Below, in pieces: positions 1 through 9,006 of a stretch of 64,000 nucleotides of DNA. Each line of letters starts with the position of its first letter. The stretch's first letter is position 1. The DNA comes from Effusibacillus pohliae DSM 22757 (lineage in GTDB: Bacteria; Bacillota; Bacilli; Tumebacillales; Effusibacillaceae), in NCBI RefSeq assembly GCF_000376225.1, contig NZ_AQXL01000133.1, positions 96,524-160,523 of the forward strand. Direction: 5' to 3'. The position numbers and the translations under genes were made by a program. The notes under the pieces are model-generated. The model was not told the DNA's origin. It did not search any database and saw only the letters and a program-made list of their open reading frames with translations.

Positions 1-2034
1 GCGATCGGGACACTCGTGCTGACACAGGTCGACGTGCCACTCGAATATGGTGTGGTGATGACAGAACAGGACGGCAGAATCATCCGCTTCCTGGAAAAAC
101 CGAGCTGGAGCGAAGTGTTCAGCGATACGGTCAACACCGGCATCTATGTGCTTGAGCCGGAGATCCTGAAATTGTTTGAACGAGGGCAGGAGTTTGATTT
201 CAGCAAGGACCTGTTCCCGCTGGTGATGGGCAAGAACCTGCCGCTGTACGGGTATGTGGCGGAAGGGTACTGGTCGGATATCGGAAATCTGGCGCAATAC
301 AGGCAGACGCAGTTTGACATGCTCGACGGCCGGGTGGACGTGAAAATCAATGGCAACGAAGTGTTCCCCGATGTCTGGATGGAGGATGACGTCACGATCC
401 AAAAAGGAGTGCAAATCGTCGGTCCCGCGTTTATCGGAGAGGGAACGGTGATCAACGAACGGGCGAAAATCGGCCCGTATGCGATTCTCGGCCGCTACAA
501 CTGGGTGGAACCGGGCGCCGACATGGAACGGTCGGTGATGTGGGATCGAAATTACATCGGAAGTTCGGCCAGCTTGTCCGGCGCCACCCTCTGTCACGGC
601 GTGCGGATCGGGGAAGGAGCGACCGTTTGCGAAGATGCGGTGGTCGGGGAGAAGAGCTGGATTGGCGATCTGGCGGTGATCAGGCCGGGAATCAAAATTT
701 GGCCGCAAAAAGCGGTCGGTGCCAGCACCGTCCAGCAGTCGTCGCTGATCTGGGGAAAATCGGCCAGCTGCCGCCTGTTTGGCTCGGAGGGCATCTGCGG
801 CATCCCCAATCTCGAAATCACGCCCGAACTGGCGGGAAAAGTCGCCTCCGCGTTCGGTTCCTGCCTGCCGCAAGGGGCGACCGTGTCGGTCAGTTGCGAT
901 GAACATCCATTCAGCAGCATCCTGAAATATTCGGTCATCTCCAGCCTGCTGGCGATCGGGGTTTGCGTCCGCGATATTGGCACCACGTTGGCGCCGATCG
1001 CACGATATGAATGCAGGCGGTCAAACAGCCAGGGGGGCATCCACATCCGCAAGGCGGGGACGGGCAACGAGAAACGGGTGGTGCTCCAGTTCTTCGACCA
1101 CGAGGGGCTGCCGATCGACAAGGGGATGGAACGGAAGGTGGAAAATGCGTTTGTGCAGGAAGATTTTCCCCGTCCGGATACGAAATCGCTCGGGTTGTTG
1201 GAAACCAGCTTTCAGATCGCCGATCCGTATGTGTGGGAAGTGCTGTCACGGGCGGATGTGGAAGCGATTCGTAATCGTGGCTTCAAAGTGGTGTTCCACT
1301 GCGAAAGCCCGCAGGTCATGTCTGTCATGCATCCCGTGCTGGAGCGGCTCGGCTGCCACGTGATCACCGTTTTCAACGGGGGAGCGATGCTGGAACATGT
1401 TGTCACCGACAACAAGGCGGATTTGGGCATCCAGCTTGACACCAGCGGCCAGACATTCCGCATCTATACGGAAACGGGTTACCGTTTGTCGGAAGCGGAA
1501 ACGATCGTCTTGCAAACCCTAGTCGCCCTGAAAGACCAGTCGCCGATGGCGGTACCGGTGACCGCCCCGTCGATCGTCGAAGAAATGATCGAACAGGCAG
1601 GTGTCCCGATCATCCGGACGAAGGCGGTGTTCCGGTCACTTTTGGAAGTGGGCAAGCTGAATCCGCTGCAGGTCCATTCCGATGGGGTCTACTCGCTGGT
1701 CTCGATCATGGAATATATCGCAAAATCGGACACCACCCTGCATGCGGCGATCGAACGGCTGCCGAAATTCCACATGAGCACGAACGAGGTGGCCTGCCCG
1801 GCGGAAGCGAAAGGCCGGGTGATGCGGCGGCTGATGGAGGAGATGCAAGGCCAGCAGCTGGAATTGATCGACGGCATCAAAGTGCTGACGGAGGACGGCT
1901 GGGCGCTGATTGTGCCGGATTCCGAAAAAGCGCTGTTCAAAGTGGTCGCCCAGAGCAGTTCGCGCCGCAAGGCGGATGAACTGGCGGAAGAATACAAAAA
2001 CAAGATCGCGCTTTTCCAAAGCCAGGCCAACTGA
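1..2034 (+). CDS. Sugar-phosphate nucleotidyltransferase / phosphohexomutase fusion (5' end outside window)
   Basis: The frame is open from base 1, so this is the last 677 residues of a larger protein. The first ~110 visible residues are the C-terminal half of a nucleotidyltransferase (VPLEYGVVM, FLEKP, then NTGIYVLEPE and GYWSDIGN). They are followed by a left-handed beta-helix of hexapeptide repeats to about residue 270, then a phosphomannomutase/phosphoglucomutase-like region to the end. This is the layout of Firmicute ManC-ManB-type fusions that make or use NDP-sugars. The usual TASHNP phosphoserine loop is not visible; the equivalent place reads SNSQGGIHIRK, so mutase activity is doubtful. 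A hairpin terminator follows directly. Confidence 0.85.
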   Translation, partial: AIGTLVLTQVDVPLEYGVVMTEQDGRIIRFLEKPSWSEVFSDTVNTGIYVLEPEILKLFERGQEFDFSKDLFPLVMGKNLPLYGYVAEGYWSDIGNLAQYRQTQFDMLDGRVDVKINGNEVFPDVWMEDDVTIQKGVQIVGPAFIGEGTVINERAKIGPYAILGRYNWVEPGADMERSVMWDRNYIGSSASLSGATLCHGVRIGEGATVCEDAVVGEKSWIGDLAVIRPGIKIWPQKAVGASTVQQSSLIWGKSASCRLFGSEGICGIPNLEITPELAGKVASAFGSCLPQGATVSVSCDEHPFSSILKYSVISSLLAIGVCVRDIGTTLAPIARYECRRSNSQGGIHIRKAGTGNEKRVVLQFFDHEGLPIDKGMERKVENAFVQEDFPRPDTKSLGLLETSFQIADPYVWEVLSRADVEAIRNRGFKVVFHCESPQVMSVMHPVLERLGCHVITVFNGGAMLEHVVTDNKADLGIQLDTSGQTFRIYTETGYRLSEAETIVLQTLVALKDQSPMAVPVTAPSIVEEMIEQAGVPIIRTKAVFRSLLEVGKLNPLQVHSDGVYSLVSIMEYIAKSDTTLHAAIERLPKFHMSTNEVACPAEAKGRVMRRLMEEMQGQQLELIDGIKVLTEDGWALIVPDSEKALFKVVAQSSSRRKADELAEEYKNKIALFQSQAN

Positions 2035-2041
2035 TGAGGAA

Positions 2042-2074
2042 GTCCTGCAGCGTATGCTGTGGGACCTTTTTGTT
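2042..2074 (+). terminator. Rho-independent terminator after the fusion gene
   Basis: A 10-bp stem (GTCCTGCAGC pairing with GCTGTGGGAC, two G-U pairs, GTAT loop) is followed by CTTTTTGTT. It sits 8 bases after the stop codon. Confidence 0.55.
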
Positions 2075-2154
2075 GACAAGTGCGTATAAAGAAGTACGGG
2101 GGTTAATCCGCTGGACAGTAGGTCGATACTGGTCGTAGAAGGGAGAGGATCAGA

Positions 2155-3165
2155 TTGGAAGCGCTTCACTCGGTGCTCGAATCAATGCGGCTGCCAAATG
2201 GAGCTTACATGGCAAGTCCCTCCGACGACTATTCGTATGTCTGGCTGCGGGATGTCGGATATACGGTGCTGCCCTACCTGTATTCCGGCTGTGACCGGTA
2301 TGCGAAAACCTATCATGCGTTACTAGACCTGTTTCTTCGATATGAATGGAAAATCGACATCCACACAAGGCAAAAGCCAGTGCTCCCCTATGAGTATATT
2401 CATGCCCGCTATTCCTGTGACCTGACCGAGTTGCCGCAGCCTTGGGGACATGCGCAGAATGACTCGATCGGGCTGTTTTTGTGGGGAGTCGGCGAAGGCA
2501 TGCGGCACGGCAAACCGATTCTGCGGAGTGAGGCCGACCGCCGGATTTTGCAAAAATTGGTCGACTACCTGGCCTGTATGGAATATTGGCAGGAGCCGGA
2601 CAACGGGATGTGGGAAGAGAACGTCGAAGTGCACGCATCCAGCGTTGGCGCGTGCGTCGCCGGATTGACGGCGGTTCGCATACTGGTTGACGTCCCGGAC
2701 GATCTGATCCGCAATGGGCAGGCGACGCTCGCCCGGCTGCTGCCGCGGGAAAGCGTTACGAAAAAAACGGATTTGGCCCTCCTGTCACTCATTTTTCCGT
2801 ATCAGATCGTCTCCCGGGACATGGCGTTTCGAATTTTATACGACGTAACCACCAAACTGGAGCGAACATACGGGTGCATCCGCTACCAGGGAGACCGGTA
2901 TTTCAACGAAGGCCGGGAAGCGGAGTGGTGTTTCGGCTTCCCCTGGCTGGGACTTTGCTTTTCCGTGCTGGGGGAAGAGGACAAGGTAGAGGAATACTGG
3001 GAAAAAACGAAACGGATCGTCCCGCCGGACGGCCGGGTGCCCGAACTGTACATCGGCGGCACCAGCCAACCGAACGGCAACCGGCCGCTCGCCTGGGCGG
3101 TGGCGATGGTCATGCTGTTGCACGAACGAATGAAAAAAAGCAAGCGCGTCTCGTCCCTTAATTGA
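2155..3165 (+). CDS. Glycoside hydrolase family 15-like protein
   Basis: This 336-residue protein starts at TTG behind GGGAGAGG. The N-terminus has the GH15 signature layout (LPNGAYMASPS, then YSYVWLRDVGY), followed by PWGHAQNDSIG and MWEENVEVHASS, and FGFPWLGL near the end. These are typical of the alpha/alpha-six barrel of glucoamylase, trehalase and dextran glucosidase relatives, with the WEE acid region as probable catalytic part. There is no signal peptide, so it is cytoplasmic. It may act on a short alpha-glucan or on trehalose. Such genes often lie beside sugar nucleotidyltransferases, as here. The substrate cannot be read from sequence. Confidence 0.75.
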   Translation: MEALHSVLESMRLPNGAYMASPSDDYSYVWLRDVGYTVLPYLYSGCDRYAKTYHALLDLFLRYEWKIDIHTRQKPVLPYEYIHARYSCDLTELPQPWGHAQNDSIGLFLWGVGEGMRHGKPILRSEADRRILQKLVDYLACMEYWQEPDNGMWEENVEVHASSVGACVAGLTAVRILVDVPDDLIRNGQATLARLLPRESVTKKTDLALLSLIFPYQIVSRDMAFRILYDVTTKLERTYGCIRYQGDRYFNEGREAEWCFGFPWLGLCFSVLGEEDKVEEYWEKTKRIVPPDGRVPELYIGGTSQPNGNRPLAWAVAMVMLLHERMKKSKRVSSLN

Positions 3166-3218
3166 TTCGGCTCGCAAATCGGTGTAGGATAAAGAGAGAA
3201 ACAGACAAGATAGGATCG

Positions 3219-3569
3219 ATGATGATGATGAAGTATCGTTTTGAATATGACGAGCGGCTCGGCATCCGGGTGCCGCACCTGCTGGCAGAATGGGAAGAGC
3301 TGAGTGCGGACGAGCGGCATGACATGATCCTCGAGTGGGAGAGAATCAAAGCACGGATTCCCGACCGGATTCTCGAATTGGAACGGGAGATCGAGGAGCG
3401 TCAGGCACGCGTCGGGCGGGAAGAGGATTGGGGTACGATTTGCGATTTGTACAGCGAAATCTTTTCGTTGGCCAGCATCATCAACGATCTGCATCTCTGG
3501 ATGCGGGTCAACCAGGATTTTGAGCCGAACCCCGGTATCGCCGAAGAACATGAAACCCGCGAGAAGTGA
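3219..3569 (+). CDS. Hypothetical acidic, coiled-coil protein
   Basis: A small protein of about 116 residues, beginning at one of four consecutive ATG codons (3219-3230) behind TAGGATC; the exact one cannot be fixed. It is rich in Glu and Arg with a long predicted helix (DRILELEREIEERQ), and has no Cys, no signal and no membrane segment. I do not recognise the family. It lies 54 bases after the GH15-like gene in the same direction and is probably co-transcribed with it. A long inverted repeat that can act as a terminator follows. Confidence 0.6.
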   Translation: MMMMKYRFEYDERLGIRVPHLLAEWEELSADERHDMILEWERIKARIPDRILELEREIEERQARVGREEDWGTICDLYSEIFSLASIINDLHLWMRVNQDFEPNPGIAEEHETREK

Positions 3570-3584
3570 GGAAGCGATCTAACA

Positions 3585-3660
3585 AAACAGCCACCTGCTT
3601 GAGGGAACTGGCGTCCGCTGGACAGACGGCAGCAGTCCCATCTGGCAGGTGGCTGTTTGT
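3585..3660. terminator. Long inverted repeat between convergent genes
   Basis: AAACAGCCACCTGC (3585-3598) is exactly complementary to GCAGGTGGCTGTTT (3645-3658). The 46-base interior contains a second, weaker stem (GGGAACTG with CAGTCCC). A- and T-rich flanks on both sides let it serve both the upstream gene and the facing yitT-like gene. Confidence 0.6.
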
Positions 3661-3669
3661 TGCCGCTTG

Positions 3670-4281
3670 TTACGCTGCATTGGACGACGGCGGGGTGACC
3701 GGGGAAGATGGGGCGTGTTTCGCCGCGATCCGGTGTTTGAAGCTGCTGACGATTTTGCCGATCAGGTAGATCGACAGGATCGAACAGAGTCCGTGCCACC
3801 AGCCGACGCTGTAAATGCCGGACAGGACGACGGCGAAGTCAAACAGAAAATTGATTTTGCCCGGATCCCACCCCAATTTTTTCTGCAAATAGAGGGCCAG
3901 GATGTTGGCGCCGCCGAGTGAGGCGCGATTCAGCAGGATCAGGCTGAGGCCAAGGCCGATCACGATGCCGGCGGCCGCACCGCCGATCAGCGGCGAAAGC
4001 GTAAAGTCGGGCAGCCACTGTTCAAGCCCGGTGATAAAAGACAGAATGGTGACGGCAAAGACGGTGGAAAGCGTGAAGCCCCATCCCATCCGCAGGATCG
4101 AGAGGGCATAGAACGGAATATTGATCAAAAAGAACATGGCAGAAAATGGAATTCCTGACAGATACGTCAAGCTGAGCGCCAACCCGGCAGTGCCGCCCGT
4201 CACCAGGTGGGAATGGTGGAGGAGGATGACTCCCAGGCTGACGATCATGCAACCGAGAATGACATTGATGATTCTGCTCAA
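3670..4281 (-). CDS. YitT family membrane protein (short form)
   Basis: A polytopic membrane protein with the YitT/DUF161 core: a first helix with GCMIVSLGVILL, the loop VTGGTAGLAL, then LINIPFYAL and GGAAAGIVIGLGLSLILLNRASLGGANILAL. The C-terminal soluble DUF2179 domain found in long YitT proteins is missing, and the protein ends in a Pro/Ser-rich tail. I chose the TTG at 4281 because AAGGGG lies 9 bases before it; a TTG at 4290 abuts the AAGGGG and would be too close. Its function is unknown across the family. Confidence 0.75.
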   Translation of the reverse strand: MSRIINVILGCMIVSLGVILLHHSHLVTGGTAGLALSLTYLSGIPFSAMFFLINIPFYALSILRMGWGFTLSTVFAVTILSFITGLEQWLPDFTLSPLIGGAAAGIVIGLGLSLILLNRASLGGANILALYLQKKLGWDPGKINFLFDFAVVLSGIYSVGWWHGLCSILSIYLIGKIVSSFKHRIAAKHAPSSPVTPPSSNAA

Positions 4282-4352
4282 TTCGGTCAACCCCTTGCTG
4301 CCAAATCACAAAAAAATACAAATAATAATATAGCATCCAGGCGGTCATCAGG

Positions 4353-4850
4353 TCACGAGCGCGCGTTGGTGTATATATGCTTTAAAGCGATGAAAAGAGA
4401 CGGGGCAAGGCAGATCCTGTACTTCGCGTTGTGGTGGGCGATGATGGTGGGGTACCTGATGTTGCTACATTGGCTGGGGGTCTTCTCGATGCGGAAAGAG
4501 TGGACGACCGCCATGGCGGCTGTGGCACATGCTATCGATTTTGCAATAAACAGGAATGTATGCATCCACGACCAGTTTTCATACTGAATCAGGCGGGTAT
4601 ATCTCTCAAACCAATATTCCAGTATCGTGATCGGAACGCTGTACAGGATGGCCTGGCTGATGATCCCTGCCAGACCGGAACGATAGGAGGTTTGGTTATA
4701 CAGCACATTGAGAACGGGAAACACCAATAAATCGAACATGATGTTGATATCGAACATGTTCGGAAGTAAACGGACCGGAATGTGCAGATAATTGCCAACT
4801 CCATACTGACACCTCTTGTTGCGGTCCCATTTGTTCGTCCCATCCCTCAC
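4353..4850 (-). pseudogene. Truncated CBO0543-type membrane protein gene
   Basis: The middle of this frame matches the CBO0543 family of small spore-former membrane proteins (IPVRLLPNMFDINIMFDL, PVLNVLYNQTSYRSG, EYWFERYTRLIQYENWSW). Family members normally have another 40-50 residues with a membrane helix before the IPVR segment. Here that part is replaced by an unrelated polar stretch (MRDGTNKWDRNKR) with no ribosome site. The last ~60 residues also stop resembling a membrane protein. It reads as a remnant with lost ends. A divergent but working version is possible. Confidence 0.5.
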
Positions 4851-4914
4851 AGGTGAAACAGTTTGGCAAGCTTCGGATTTCTGTTAGTGTCCGCTTTCCT
4901 ATCGGTGAACATGC

Positions 4915-4954
4915 AAAGAAAACCCCGCATCGCCCGATCCATAGGACGACGCGG
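4915..4954 (-). terminator. Terminator of pgi
   Basis: On the minus strand CCGCGTCGTCC pairs with GGGCGATGCGG (two G-U pairs, 8-base loop) and is followed by GGTTTTCTTT. It lies about 90 bases after the pgi stop. Confidence 0.55.
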
Positions 4955-5040
4955 AGCGGATCCGATCAGAACATCCTGATGCAAGTGAAAGTTGCCCTGA
5001 CCGGCAGGGGGGGCAGGCAGTCGCTCAAGAGCCGGTTCGA

Positions 5041-6399
5041 TCAGCCGCGGAGCCGCTTCTCCAGTTCCGCTTGCTCGTTTTCAAATCCCGGTTTGCCGAG
5101 CAGCGCAAACATGTTTTTCTTGTAGGCCTCGACACCCGGTTGGTCAAACGGATTGACGCCGAGCAGGTAGCCGCTGATGCCGCACGCCTTTTCGAAGAAA
5201 TAGACGAGGTTTCCGAACGAATAGGGAGAGATCTCCGGCAGTTGCACGACCAGGTTGGGGACGCCGCCGTCGGTGTGGGCGAGCAATGTGCCTTCGAACG
5301 CTTTTTTGTTGACATAGTCGATCGTTTTGCCGGCCAGGAAATTGAGGCCGTCGATGTTGTCCGGGTCCTCCCCGATCACCAGATCTTCCGCCGGCCGCTC
5401 GATTTGCAGCACCGTTTCAAACAGATGGCGTCTTCCCTGCTGAATGTATTGCCCCATCGAGTGGAGGTCGGTCGAAAAATCGACCGCCGCCGGGAAGATT
5501 CCCTTGTGGTCTTTCCCTTCGCTCTCGCCGTACAATTGTTTCCACCATTCCGATATGTAATGCAATGCCGGTTCGTAGTTGACGAACAGCTCGATCGTTT
5601 TTCCTTTCGCGTACAAAGCGTTGCGAACCGCCGCGTATTGGTATGACGGGTTTTCTTGCAAATGCGGGATCGAGTATGCCTCGCGGGCAGCGGCGGCGCC
5701 CGCCATCATCGCTTCGATGTCGATTCCCGCAACGGCGATCGGCAGCAATCCGACGGCCGTCAGCACGGAAAAGCGGCCGCCTACGTCGTCCGGAATCACG
5801 AACGTTTCGTATCCTTCCGCCTCGGCCAGTTTGCGCAGTGCCCCTTTGGCGCGGTCGGTAGTGGCGTAAATGCGTTTGCACGCTTTTTCCTTTCCGTATT
5901 TTTTTTCCAGATACTCGCGGAAAATCCGGAAGGCGATGGCCGGTTCGGTCGTCGTTCCCGATTTGGAAATGACGTTGACAGAGATGTCTTTTCCTTCCAG
6001 CAGATCGATCAAGTGTTTCAGGTAGGTGGCGCTGATGTTTTGTCCGGCGAAATAAATCTCCGGTGTTTTCCGTTTGCCTTTCGGCAACAGATTGTAAAAC
6101 GAATGGGACAGCATCTCGATTGCGGCGCGGGCGCCCAGATACGACCCGCCGATGCCGATGACCACCAGGGCGTCCGAGTCCGATTGGATTTTCCTGGCTG
6201 CCTGTTGAATCCGGGCGAACTCCGCTTTGTCATAGGCGACGGGCAGGTCGACCCAGCCGACATAGTCGCTGCCGGCTCCTTTTTTCTCATGCAGCAATTG
6301 ATGCGCCGTCCTCACCAGAGGCTCGAACTGGGCGATTTCATGTTCGGCGACAAACGGCAAAGCTTTTGCGTAATCGAATCGAAGCAAATTGTTCTGCAT
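5041..6399 (-). CDS. pgi: Glucose-6-phosphate isomerase
   Basis: A 452-residue enzyme interconverting glucose-6-phosphate and fructose-6-phosphate in the cytoplasm. Visible family features are [36 protein letters not shown] (sugar-phosphate SIS loop), [21 protein letters not shown] and the C-terminal region [13 protein letters not shown] that carries the catalytic lysine. Its length is normal for the Bacillus-type enzyme. The start is the ATG at 6399, preceded by GAGGAGGGG; a further upstream open stretch has no homology. It is monocistronic, with its own terminator downstream, and diverges from the gene at 6629. Confidence 0.95.
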   Translation of the reverse strand: MQNNLLRFDYAKALPFVAEHEIAQFEPLVRTAHQLLHEKKGAGSDYVGWVDLPVAYDKAEFARIQQAARKIQSDSDALVVIGIGGSYLGARAAIEMLSHSFYNLLPKGKRKTPEIYFAGQNISATYLKHLIDLLEGKDISVNVISKSGTTTEPAIAFRIFREYLEKKYGKEKACKRIYATTDRAKGALRKLAEAEGYETFVIPDDVGGRFSVLTAVGLLPIAVAGIDIEAMMAGAAAAREAYSIPHLQENPSYQYAAVRNALYAKGKTIELFVNYEPALHYISEWWKQLYGESEGKDHKGIFPAAVDFSTDLHSMGQYIQQGRRHLFETVLQIERPAEDLVIGEDPDNIDGLNFLAGKTIDYVNKKAFEGTLLAHTDGGVPNLVVQLPEISPYSFGNLVYFFEKACGISGYLLGVNPFDQPGVEAYKKNMFALLGKPGFENEQAELEKRLRG

Positions 6400-6578
6400 G
6401 GTACCCCTCCTCGTGTTCGGTCTGATGCCGCCCATCCAGCATATGGGAGACAAAACGGTCGGCATTCCAACTTCTAAAGATTCTATCGAATTTAACGGGA
6501 ATATGCAATTATTGGGAGCGAAACAGGCGATCCGGCAGATCATTTTTTTAATTCCTTAACCACAGTAAACAGGGTTGA

Positions 6579-6587
6579 TGGTATAAT
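6579..6587 (+). promoter_or_regulatory. Extended -10 promoter for the 6629 gene
   Basis: TGG-TATAAT (TG at 6579, TATAAT at 6582-6587) is a perfect extended -10. No convincing -35 hexamer is seen 17 bases upstream, as is usual for this promoter class. The expected start point is about 35 bases before the GTG codon. Confidence 0.55.
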
Positions 6588-6628
6588 TCACTTGGAAATG
6601 AAACGCTTTGGGATAGGGTGAGCTTTCG

Positions 6629-8059
6629 GTGATATCACGCATTGTGGGGGGCTGTTTGTTCGTTTTTTGTCTGGGCATTCCCGCTGGGGTGATCGGCTTG
6701 CACCGGTTTGGAGTGCTGCCGGCGACGGCTGTCAATTTTCAGTTGGACGTGACGACTGACGATCGTGAATCGGTGGTCATCGAAGAGGAGACGCGGCCTG
6801 ATGAGCGGCCGATTCCGCCGGACCGGGCGCGCGATCTTCGCAAATTCCCGTATCCGTACCGGGCGATGTTCGCGTTTGCAAGTGACATCGACGGCACCAC
6901 GCCGCGCGAATTCGCGGTGTATCACCGGTTTCTGAACACGAAGGAGATGACGCCGGCAGGACCTGGCTTGGGGCTTGATGTCGGGGACACGTTCTGGATG
7001 TACAACGGGAGCGATGACCGGTCGAAAGTCGACTTCCGCGGGGAGTCGGGAGACGCGGTGATGACGTTCAACCGGTTTTTGGATCCGCAAACGTACAAGA
7101 ACGCCCACATGATCAAGCATTATTTTGACGCCGGATGGATCGACGGGATGCATACGTTTGGCAATTTCAGTCGGTCTGATAAGAACGATGTCGTGTTTTC
7201 GCGGGAGTTGGCGGTGGCCGCCTGGGAAAATTTGCGAAAATTTGGCATCCGGCCGGTCTATTGGATCAATCATGGGAATGAAGCGAACAAGCAGAACTTC
7301 GGCGATTACAATCCGTTCAAATTCTCGCGCTACCAAGCGGGAGACGATCCGAAATCGCCCTATTACCACACCGATATCACAATTCAAAACGGTGTGCGGT
7401 TTGTCTGGAATTCGGTGGGCGAGACCCAGTTTGGACAGGACAGTCCGATTTTTCCCATTCAGCTGCGAGACGGGCAGAAAATTTGGGGATTCCACCGCTT
7501 CACGCATGAACTGGTGAACGGCCGAATCAATTGGGCCTGGGCGGTGGAAAACGGGAATTTCGACCGCTATCTGACGAAAGAGCGGCTGGACGGATTGATG
7601 GCCAATCGGCAGTATTGCATTTTTGCCCAGCATTTTGGGGGAAGCACCAGTGAATTTCCGTTTTACTTGCCAAAAGACGTGGAAGCGCTGCGCCGGCTCG
7701 CCGATTATCACTACAGCGGCAAGATCCTGGTTGCTCGCACGTCCAGGTTGCTGAACTACAGCGTCGCCCAACAGTTCGTGCAGTACAGGATCCACCGGAA
7801 AAACGGCAAGACCCACATCTCCATCCTGTCGATCAACGACCCGCTGTTCGGAAAACAAGAGGTGACCATCGACAAGGTGAGGGGACTCACCTTTTACGTA
7901 GACGATCCCGCGAACGCGAACATTTTAATCAACCGCAAACCGCTGCCGAAAGCGGAAATTCAGGTCAATCCGCCGGATGAAACGGGCCGTGCCAGCATCG
8001 GGATCAAATGGTTTGCGCCCGATACGAAAGATTATTCGCAGACTGCGCCTGCCGATTAG
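6629..8059 (+). CDS. Membrane-anchored protein with a possible polysaccharide-deacetylase-like fold
   Basis: This 476-residue protein starts at GTG behind AGGGTGAG. It has an uncleaved-looking N-terminal hydrophobic segment (about residues 8-25) and is otherwise soluble, so it probably faces outward. After a Pro/Arg linker, FAFASDIDGTTPREF resembles the first acidic motif of NodB-type deacetylases. Histidines in GMHTFGNFS and YWINHGNEAN, and AQHFGGSTSEF further on, could complete a metal site. No standard family is clear to me. It stands alone between pgi and a small HTH gene. Deacetylase-like function is inference only. Confidence 0.55.
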   Translation: MISRIVGGCLFVFCLGIPAGVIGLHRFGVLPATAVNFQLDVTTDDRESVVIEEETRPDERPIPPDRARDLRKFPYPYRAMFAFASDIDGTTPREFAVYHRFLNTKEMTPAGPGLGLDVGDTFWMYNGSDDRSKVDFRGESGDAVMTFNRFLDPQTYKNAHMIKHYFDAGWIDGMHTFGNFSRSDKNDVVFSRELAVAAWENLRKFGIRPVYWINHGNEANKQNFGDYNPFKFSRYQAGDDPKSPYYHTDITIQNGVRFVWNSVGETQFGQDSPIFPIQLRDGQKIWGFHRFTHELVNGRINWAWAVENGNFDRYLTKERLDGLMANRQYCIFAQHFGGSTSEFPFYLPKDVEALRRLADYHYSGKILVARTSRLLNYSVAQQFVQYRIHRKNGKTHISILSINDPLFGKQEVTIDKVRGLTFYVDDPANANILINRKPLPKAEIQVNPPDETGRASIGIKWFAPDTKDYSQTAPAD

Positions 8060-8112
8060 GAGGCGCTTTTTTGATCACGGATGATCAACTCCTCGTTGCC
8101 CCATACGGGGCC

Positions 8113-8161
8113 CCAGCGAAGTACTCGGAGTAAGCTGCAAAGTGAAGCGACACTTCGCTGG
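8113..8161. repeat. Inverted repeat in the leader of the small HTH gene
   Basis: CCAGCGAAGT (8113-8122) is matched by ACTTCGCTGG (8152-8161), with 29 bases between. There is no T-run, so it is not an obvious terminator. It lies in the 219-base gap before the small HTH gene; the rest of that gap shows nothing I can name. Confidence 0.4.
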
Positions 8162-8278
8162 GTGATGTGGCGGGTGCTCTTAGCGGAGTTTCCTCGGTTC
8201 CCGGTTGCCGTCCGCGCATGGAAGCGGCCGTGAGCGGGAACGATAGAAGTGCAAAATTTGCAAACAAGGAGAATCGAC

Positions 8279-8485
8279 ATGCGGATCGAAGGTGTGCGCA
8301 GAGATCAGTATTACGATATTTGGACGCTGGCGGAACGGGCGCGGATGCCGATCGAACAAATCCGCCAGTTGGTAGAACGCGGGCAAATCGACTCCCATAT
8401 CACGGGTGGTGAACCGTATATTAACGGCAAGGATTTTCTGGAGTGGGCGGAAAAGCAAAAAGGCGAACAGCGCCATTACGAGTAA
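8279..8485 (+). CDS. Small helix-turn-helix protein, excisionase/MerR-like
   Basis: A 68-residue protein with an excellent ribosome site (AAGGAG 8 bases before ATG 8279). The segment YYDIWTLAERARMPIEQIRQ followed by LVERGQID and PYINGKDFLEWAE has the winged-helix arrangement of DNA-binding excisionase-type domains: helix, turn, recognition helix, then a short beta pair. It is too short to have a sensor domain. It may be a small regulator or a remnant of a mobile-element gene; no recombinase is nearby. Confidence 0.55.
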   Translation: MRIEGVRRDQYYDIWTLAERARMPIEQIRQLVERGQIDSHITGGEPYINGKDFLEWAEKQKGEQRHYE

Positions 8486-8501
8486 AACGGAAGGGCCCCC
8501 G

Positions 8502-8651
8502 TCAATCGGAGGCCGGATTCAGCTTCAGAATCGTGCAGACCACTTTTTTGCCCTGCAAGGCGGCCTCGATTCGAATGGGAGAATCGCTGTTATTGGTGAA
8601 CCGAAAATCCAGGTCCGGATAGCTGACGGTCGCATCCTGCAAATGAATCGA
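8502..8651 (-). pseudogene. VanW-family C-terminal remnant
   Basis: Reading the minus strand from about 8651 to a stop at 8502 gives about 48 residues, including ATVSYPDLDFRFTNNSDSP then IRIEAALQGKKVV. This is the hallmark end of VanW/YoaR-family proteins (ATV-YPDLDFKF-N-T-PI-I-A). No start codon or upstream VanW domain exists; the sequence above it is the terminator of the next minus-strand gene. It is a 3' relic left by deletion. Confidence 0.6.
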
Positions 8652-8655
8652 TGCA

Positions 8656-8706
8656 AATAAAAAAGACCTTGCCCGGGCCTGTCGACGGGCTGCAAGGTCT
8701 TTATTT
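8656..8706. terminator. Bidirectional terminator
   Basis: GACCTTGC (8665-8672) pairs with GCAAGGTC (8692-8699), with A-rich sequence on the left and TTTATTTTT on the right. It closes the minus-strand gene that ends at 8701. Confidence 0.65.
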
Positions 8707-9006
8707 TTGCGGGCGCGATGGTTTGCGATGGGACACCAGCCGGCCCACCGGTGGCCGACCGAAGTGTCCGTACGGACTGTGCGATCCGTGCAGGTGCGAA
8801 CCTGTCCAATGCGGCGAGTCGATCGGAGTCGGGTAATGGTGTGGAATGTAGATCGGGACGAACACGTGCTTCGGGCGATTTTTCTCCTGCTGTTCCTTGT
8901 AGTATTTGTAGCCGTTTTTCGCCATTCCGAACAATTCCTGCAAATCCTTGTTCTGCAGCAAACCGAACGTGTGGCTGCCCATTTTCACAAAATCGGAGAA
9001 TTTCAC
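8701..9006 (-). CDS. Hypothetical protein with His/Pro-rich tail
   Basis: A 101-residue protein starting at GTG 9006 behind GGGAGGTG. The N-terminal half is polar and helical (KFSDFVKMGSHTFGLLQN, LFGMAKNGYKYYKEQQEK). The C-terminal half is rich in His, Pro and Tyr (HVFVPIYIPHHYPTP and HLHGSHSPYGHFG), like small metal-binding or spore-surface proteins. There is no signal peptide. I do not recognise the family; a spore-coat role would fit the composition but is speculative. Confidence 0.6.
   Translation of the reverse strand: MKFSDFVKMGSHTFGLLQNKDLQELFGMAKNGYKYYKEQQEKNRPKHVFVPIYIPHHYPTPIDSPHWTGSHLHGSHSPYGHFGRPPVGRLVSHRKPSRPQK

Noticed and set aside
2073..2100. TTGACA as promoter of the GH15-like gene
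   Set aside because: It overlaps the terminator T-run and no -10 lies at 16-18 bases; the only TATAAA is 6 bases away.
8113..8200. T-box or other riboswitch before the small HTH gene
   Set aside because: No specifier loop or T-box core (AGGGTGGNACCGCG) is present; only one simple inverted repeat.
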